From positions 5,991,001-6,055,000 of the forward strand of contig CM051030.1 of NCBI GenBank assembly GCA_027627225.1: a stretch of DNA of 64,000 nucleotides, written 5' to 3'. This stretch comes from Congeria kusceri (lineage: Eukaryota; Mollusca; Bivalvia; Myida; Dreissenidae). Each line of letters starts with the position of its first letter. Positions within the stretch are counted from its first letter, which is position 1. Below are positions 58,311 through 64,000 of this stretch, in pieces. Under the pieces are notes generated by a model. That model saw only the letters and a list, made by a program, of their open reading frames with translations, was not told the DNA's origin and searched no databases. The translations under genes were made by a program, and so were the position numbers.

Positions 58311-58334
58311 CCTGAAACGTAGGCAAAATCTTTC

Positions 58335-58975
<641 letters not shown>

Positions 58976-59049
58976 TAAGAGATTCGCCAGTTACGGGGTG
59001 TTTTCCAATATAAGACCCTTGTTGTGGGGTGTCAAAAAATTGTGGGGTG

Positions 59050-60035
59050 CATAGTAGTTGTTGTTGTTGTTGTAGTAGAAGTAGTAGTAGTAGTAGCAGT
59101 ACAAGTAGTGGTAGTAGCAGTTGTAGTAGCAGTAATAGTAGTAGCTGCTGTAGTACACATCAAACTAACCAAAATAGTAGGAGTAGAAGTGGAAGCTGGT
59201 GAATTAGCAGAAGAAGAAGTTGTGGATTTCTAGAAAAAGTAGTATTATTACTAGAAATACTACTAGTAGTAGTAGTAGTAGAAAAAGTGGCAGTAATAGT
59301 AGTTGTTGTGGTTGTTGTTGTTGTTGTAGAAATAGTACCGATTCTGGAAGTAGTTGTAGCAGCAATTGTAGAAGTAGTAGTAGTAGCAATTCTGGTGGTA
59401 GAAGTAGTAGCAAAGTAGTAGTATTTCTAGAAGTAGTAGTAGTAGTAGTTGTTGTTGTAGTAGTAACAGCAGCAGAAGCAGTAGCAGAAGTAGAAGCAAT
59501 AGCACTTGCTCTAGCAATAGCAGCAGCAGCAGCATCAGTAGTATTAGTAGTAGTAGTAGTAGTAGTAGTACTAGTAGTAGTAGAAGTAGCAGTTGTAGTA
59601 GAAGAACAAGTATTTGTAGCAATTCTTGTACTAGCAATAGTATTACTAGTAAAAGTAGTAGTAGTAGTAGTAGAAGTAGAAGTAGTAGTAGAAGTAGAAA
59701 TAGTAGTAGAAGTAGTAGTGGTAGTTGTAGAAGTACAAGAAAGAGTAGTAGTAGCAATTCTAGTGGTAGTAGTAGTATTACTATTAGTAGTAGTTGTTGT
59801 TGTATAAGAAGTAGTAGTAGTAGAAGTAGTAGTAGTAGTAGTCGTAGTTGTTGTAGTAGCAGTAATAGAAGTAGTTGCTTTATTAGTTTACGTCAAACTG
59901 TCTCAAATAGTAGTAGTAGTACAAGTAGTAGTGGTAGTTGGAGAAGTAGCAGAAGAAGACGTTGTAGTGAAATGCTAGTAATAGTAGTATTATTACTAGA
60001 AATAGAAGTAGTGGTAGTAGTAGAAGTGGTAGTAA

Positions 60036-60075
<40 letters not shown>

Positions 60076-60080
60076 TTATT

Positions 60081-60112
<32 letters not shown>

Positions 60113-60834
60113 TTTTGTTGTAGAAATTCTAGTACCAGTTGTAGTAGTAGCAGTATAGTAGTAGTAGCAGTAATAGTAGAAGCAGAATAAGAAGGAGGAG
60201 AAGTATTAGTAGCAATTCTCGCAATAGTAGTAATATTATTATTATTAGTAGTAGTAGTTTAAGAAGTAGTAGTAAAAGTAGTAGTAGTAGTATTAGTTGT
60301 AGTAGCAGTAATAGTAGTAGTTGCTTCAGTAGCTTACATCACACTGACCAAGATAGTAGGAGTAGTGGAAGTAGTAATGGTATCTGGAGAGTTGCAGAAG
60401 TAGAAGTTGTAGTAGAATTCTAATAATAATTTTATTATTATTTTAATAGTCGTAGTAGTAGAAGTTGTTGTTGTTGTTGATATAGCGATTATAGTAGCAG
60501 TAGTAGTATTACTTCAAGTTGTAGCAGTAGTAGTATAGTAGTAGTAATAGTAGTAGTAGTAGTAGTAGTAGTAGTAGCAGCAGTAGATGTAGTTGTAGTT
60601 TTGGTAGTTGTAGAAAGTTAAAGAATATGTAGAAGTAGCAATTCTAGTAGTAGTAGTAGTACAAGTAATAGCAGTAGTAGTAGTAGTAGTAGAACTAAAC
60701 GTAGTAGTAATAGTTGTAGAATTAGATAAATAAGATTTAGTAGTAGCAATTCTAGTAGTAGTAGTAACATTACTACTACTAGTAGTAGTAGTAGTAACAT
60801 TACTACTACTAGTAGTAGTAGTAGTAGTAGTAGC

Positions 60835-60899
<65 letters not shown>

Positions 60900-61405
60900 A
60901 AGTAGAATTAAAAGTAGTAGAAGTAATAGCAGAAGTATTGGTAGTAGTAGTAGTAGTATTACTAGTAGAAGTAGTAGAAGTAGTAGTAGTAGCAGTAGCA
61001 GTAGTAATAGTAGTAGTAGTAATAGAAGTAGTAGTAACAGTAGCAGTAGCAGTAGCAGTAGCAGTAGCATTAGCACTAGCATTAGCATTAGCAGTATTAG
61101 TAGTAGTAGTAGAAGAAGACGTAGCAGTAGTAGTGGCAATTGTAGTGGCAATATTAGTTTCAGTAGCAGTGGCAATAGTGGTAGCAGTAGTAGTAGTAGC
61201 ATCATCAGTAGCAGTAGCAGCAGTAAATAGGATTAGCTTTAGCAGTAGTAGTAGAAACAGTAGCAGTAGTAACAGTACAGTAGAAGTAGTAGTAGAAGTA
61301 GTATTAGTAGCAGCCGAAGAAGTGTTCGTAGTAGAAATAGTAGTAGTCGTTGCAGAAGAAGCAGACGAAGTAGTAGTAGCAGTAGAAGTAGAAGTAGTAG
61401 TAGTT

Positions 61406-61466
<61 letters not shown>

Positions 61467-61600
61467 GAGCAGCAGCAGCAGTAGTTGTAGTAATAATGAT
61501 AACAGAAGTAGTAGCAGCAGCAACAGTAGTAGTAGCAGTAGCAGTAGTAGTAGTAGTACTAGTAGAAGCAGTAGTAGTAGTAATAGTGGTAGTAGTAGTA
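59050..61600. repeat. ~2.5-kb degenerate (GTA)n array with higher-order modules
   Basis: Triplet-phase GTA/GTT/GCA/GAA/ATA sequence. A non-microsatellite module containing 'CA(A/C)ACTG(A/T)C(C/T)(A/C)A' recurs at ~59145-59260, ~59873-60005 and ~60321-60450, showing that larger units were duplicated. Long frames (poly-Val, poly-Leu, poly-Ser) are artefacts. Confidence 0.95.
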
Positions 61601-64000
61601 CGGGAGCCAGACCTTGATTCTATACCCAGATTCAGACCAAAATCTTATTTTTTGTTCAATGTCCCATTATCCATATTGAGGCTTTTTCAGTTAGCAATTG
61701 TTTTAAATTAATAAAAAACGTGTTACTTTATTCAAACGAATCAGGAGAAAATAATGTGTACTACGGGACCTTATATCAGGACATTGGGTCGATGAGGTCA
61801 ACCAAACATATATACATATACTGGTTAGAAATTTATTTTGCGCCTGTACAAATTATTAGCCCACTAATGTAAACAAGTCAAAAGGTCAAGGAATAAACTG
61901 ACGATTATGTTAAACATATATTGACAAGATGTATAATTTTGATCGATTTCTGTTCAAGGCAGTCGAAGTAAATTGCGTTACAATTACCGCCATTTTGCAA
62001 TAATATTTCAGTGAGCGATGCATGCATCCGTATTGGCGTTATGCATATATAGTACGTACATTCACCATTACACAGTTGGAGTAGGTTGCATCCAGTTTAA
62101 GAACTAGTTCACGTTGTCCGCTTTTGTCAATTAAACATTAAGTCTTAAGTTTATTGACACTACAAACTGTCCATTTGCAATCAAGCGACGTATATACCAA
62201 ATGCAGTCCAGTTAATGCTCTGTATTGTATTTAACAGCGAAAGTTTATGTGTTATTATTTGAAGGTTTACTACACAGTCTACGTTGTCATATTGATACAA
62301 TACGAAAGGTATGGAGTTAGTAATGATTGTTTTCAGTTTGAAATAAAGCAAGTAAAAAACATACATGTAATATTTTTAAATATGTACACACTGGCTGATG
62401 TGATTTGGTATTTTACAGTAATAAAAACTCTGACAGTCGGAGGATACATATAACTGAATACCATTACGGTTAAGCATGACTTTATCACGAATGGTCCGAA
62501 ATATAGCTAGGAATTGCACTGTGGTGTGAGCCAAATTCAAGCACGGAGTAAACTTTTATTTAAAGTACGAATGAGCATGTGTGGTCCATGGGAATACCTA
62601 ACTGACATGTCAAATTAGACAACGCTTAAGTATAATAAATTAATCCTCATATCGACGCTACCATACCACTTGATATATGTTTGGTTTGAGTTATTAACGA
62701 TTGTTTTGCTCTCGAATTACGATTTGTATTCACAATAGTATATACCAAACAAATATGAATATCGTTTTGCTGTGGTGTTCACGTCTCCAATACATCTATT
62801 ACTCAGATTAATAGATATACGGTGGTTGGCAATCGTATATATTTATTTCATTATTGTAGCAAGAGGAACCTCACCCATTTTTTTCAGTTTACAGTTCTGA
62901 ACTTTCCCCTATATCGATTTATATGGTATTTTAATGCAGTAATACAGGTGAGTATTTGTTTATTGAAAAATAGCGGCCGTATAGACCTCTTCAAATATTT
63001 TACTTAACATTCGAACAGCACCGACGCTTTACAATCACACCAAAATAACATAGCGGTAACTAATTGTCCACATAATGCTTATTATCACTCATCACGCATT
63101 CATGCCATTCAGGTGATGTATCTCAATCTTTACAGATCTTTAATGTATACAGCTGTTATAGCTTCACGTTGGTCTAAGGTCGTGCCTTTTTAAAACATGA
63201 TTCAAGCAATACACCACTTTATACTAATGTGCTCGTACTGACAAGTCATCAACAGCAAATTTATTCAAAACACGCAGCACAGCTTTTCCAATACATTAAA
63301 ATCCCACATAAGTGCATACAGTGACATCTAACTTTGCTTGAATTTTTGCTGCAATATTTGTCTACTTGTTCATTACCACCAATTAACAGAAGTGCGCATA
63401 TTCCTTCACGGGCACTTCGTACCTGAATCAGCGATAATGAACGAATTCGGGTAAAACTGTGAGCGGGATACGCAACCTTACTGGTCATTCTATTTCTTTC
63501 TCTTTCATTTTAATATTGATGCCAGGAGGACGTACGAGGACCCATGGCTCTAGATCAGTATAAAGGTGCTTTCATTACCGCCCAATTCCCCTAGTACAAC
63601 TTAAAATAAAGAATAAACATAAATGCAGCAAATACTAAAGCGAACACAATCGGCATTAAGTCGACAACAATACATTGAACGAAAACCGGGAAACACTTGA
63701 TACAAGTAATTTTCAAAGATATCCTGTATGCACTTCATAAATTAAGAATGAACAGAAAATGTACAGACTGTTGAACTGGATATATACATTGATATATTTA
63801 ATCTAACTGAAATATATATGATTAGCAAGATAATACTCTTAACTACAAACTATCGCACTATCGGCGTTATACAGGCGTCCACTACCAGTCACGTTCCTCA
63901 ACAACAACTAATGGATGACAAATAATCTGAAAATATAGCAAACACTGTAAAACACATCAATAACTATTCAGGTGTAGGTGGGTGCGAATAAAGCGATGTT
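61601..64000. other. AT-rich intergenic end of window
   Basis: No exon, RNA gene or repeat boundary recognised. Confidence 0.45.

Noticed and set aside
59024..61711. 195-257 aa Val/Leu/Ser-rich frames
   Set aside because: Same cause: a degenerate GTA array with stop-free frames on both strands.

Overview
The window looks like nuclear DNA of a bivalve mollusc. It is AT-rich with long intergenic stretches and at least one clear GT-AG intron. It carries a set of repeats I recognise from memory as typical of bivalve genomes: elements with ~160-170 bp tandem cores, elements whose ends read 'GGGCCATGATGGCCC' and 'AGCTCGACTATT', and a long palindrome ending in 'GGGAAAACCGGGCTTAATGC'. The last made me think of dreissenid mussels, but that is recall, not a search. 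Nothing bacterial or organellar is visible.

Layout. 0-6 kb: a broken Star/FkbM-type methyltransferase-like gene behind a hAT-like MITE, then a two-exon gene for a DUF3504 (Crypton-derived) tyrosine recombinase-like protein. 6-10 kb: a long hairpin, then a complete pogo/Tigger-type DNA transposon with an uninterrupted 453-aa transposase, identical 23-bp inverted ends and a TA target duplication. 13-16.3 kb: a decayed RecQ-like helicase exon, and a small minus-strand cluster of duplicated fibronectin-III-like exons. 17.5-18.4 kb: an intact single-exon FkbM/Star-like gene, the best candidate host gene here. 19-33 kb: three copies of a pearl/HINE-like tandem-core element, a palindromic MITE, two TTAA-flanked MITE candidates and long quiet stretches. 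35-44 kb: two decayed LINE retrotransposons on the minus strand with a Penelope-like (GIY-YIG) fragment on the plus strand between them. 44-54 kb: tandem repeats of 36, 42, 22, 29 and ~170 bp, a 1.0-kb TIR element, and a 1-kb GTA/TAG triplet array. 54.6-59 kb: a 2.3-kb segment bounded by ~90-bp inverted repeats, abutting a third, relic FkbM fragment, followed by two tandem copies of a dispersed repeat. 59-61.6 kb: a 2.5-kb degenerate GTA array with higher-order structure. 61.6-64 kb: nothing recognised.

There is no operon-like cooperation. The recurring theme is one FkbM/Star-like family present as an intact copy, a frameshifted copy and a ~100-bp relic. The same dispersed repeat lies downstream of the two damaged copies, which suggests segmental duplication. 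Many predicted open frames (poly-Val, poly-Ser, poly-Leu, frames inside tandem cores) are products of repeat composition and are not annotated as genes.
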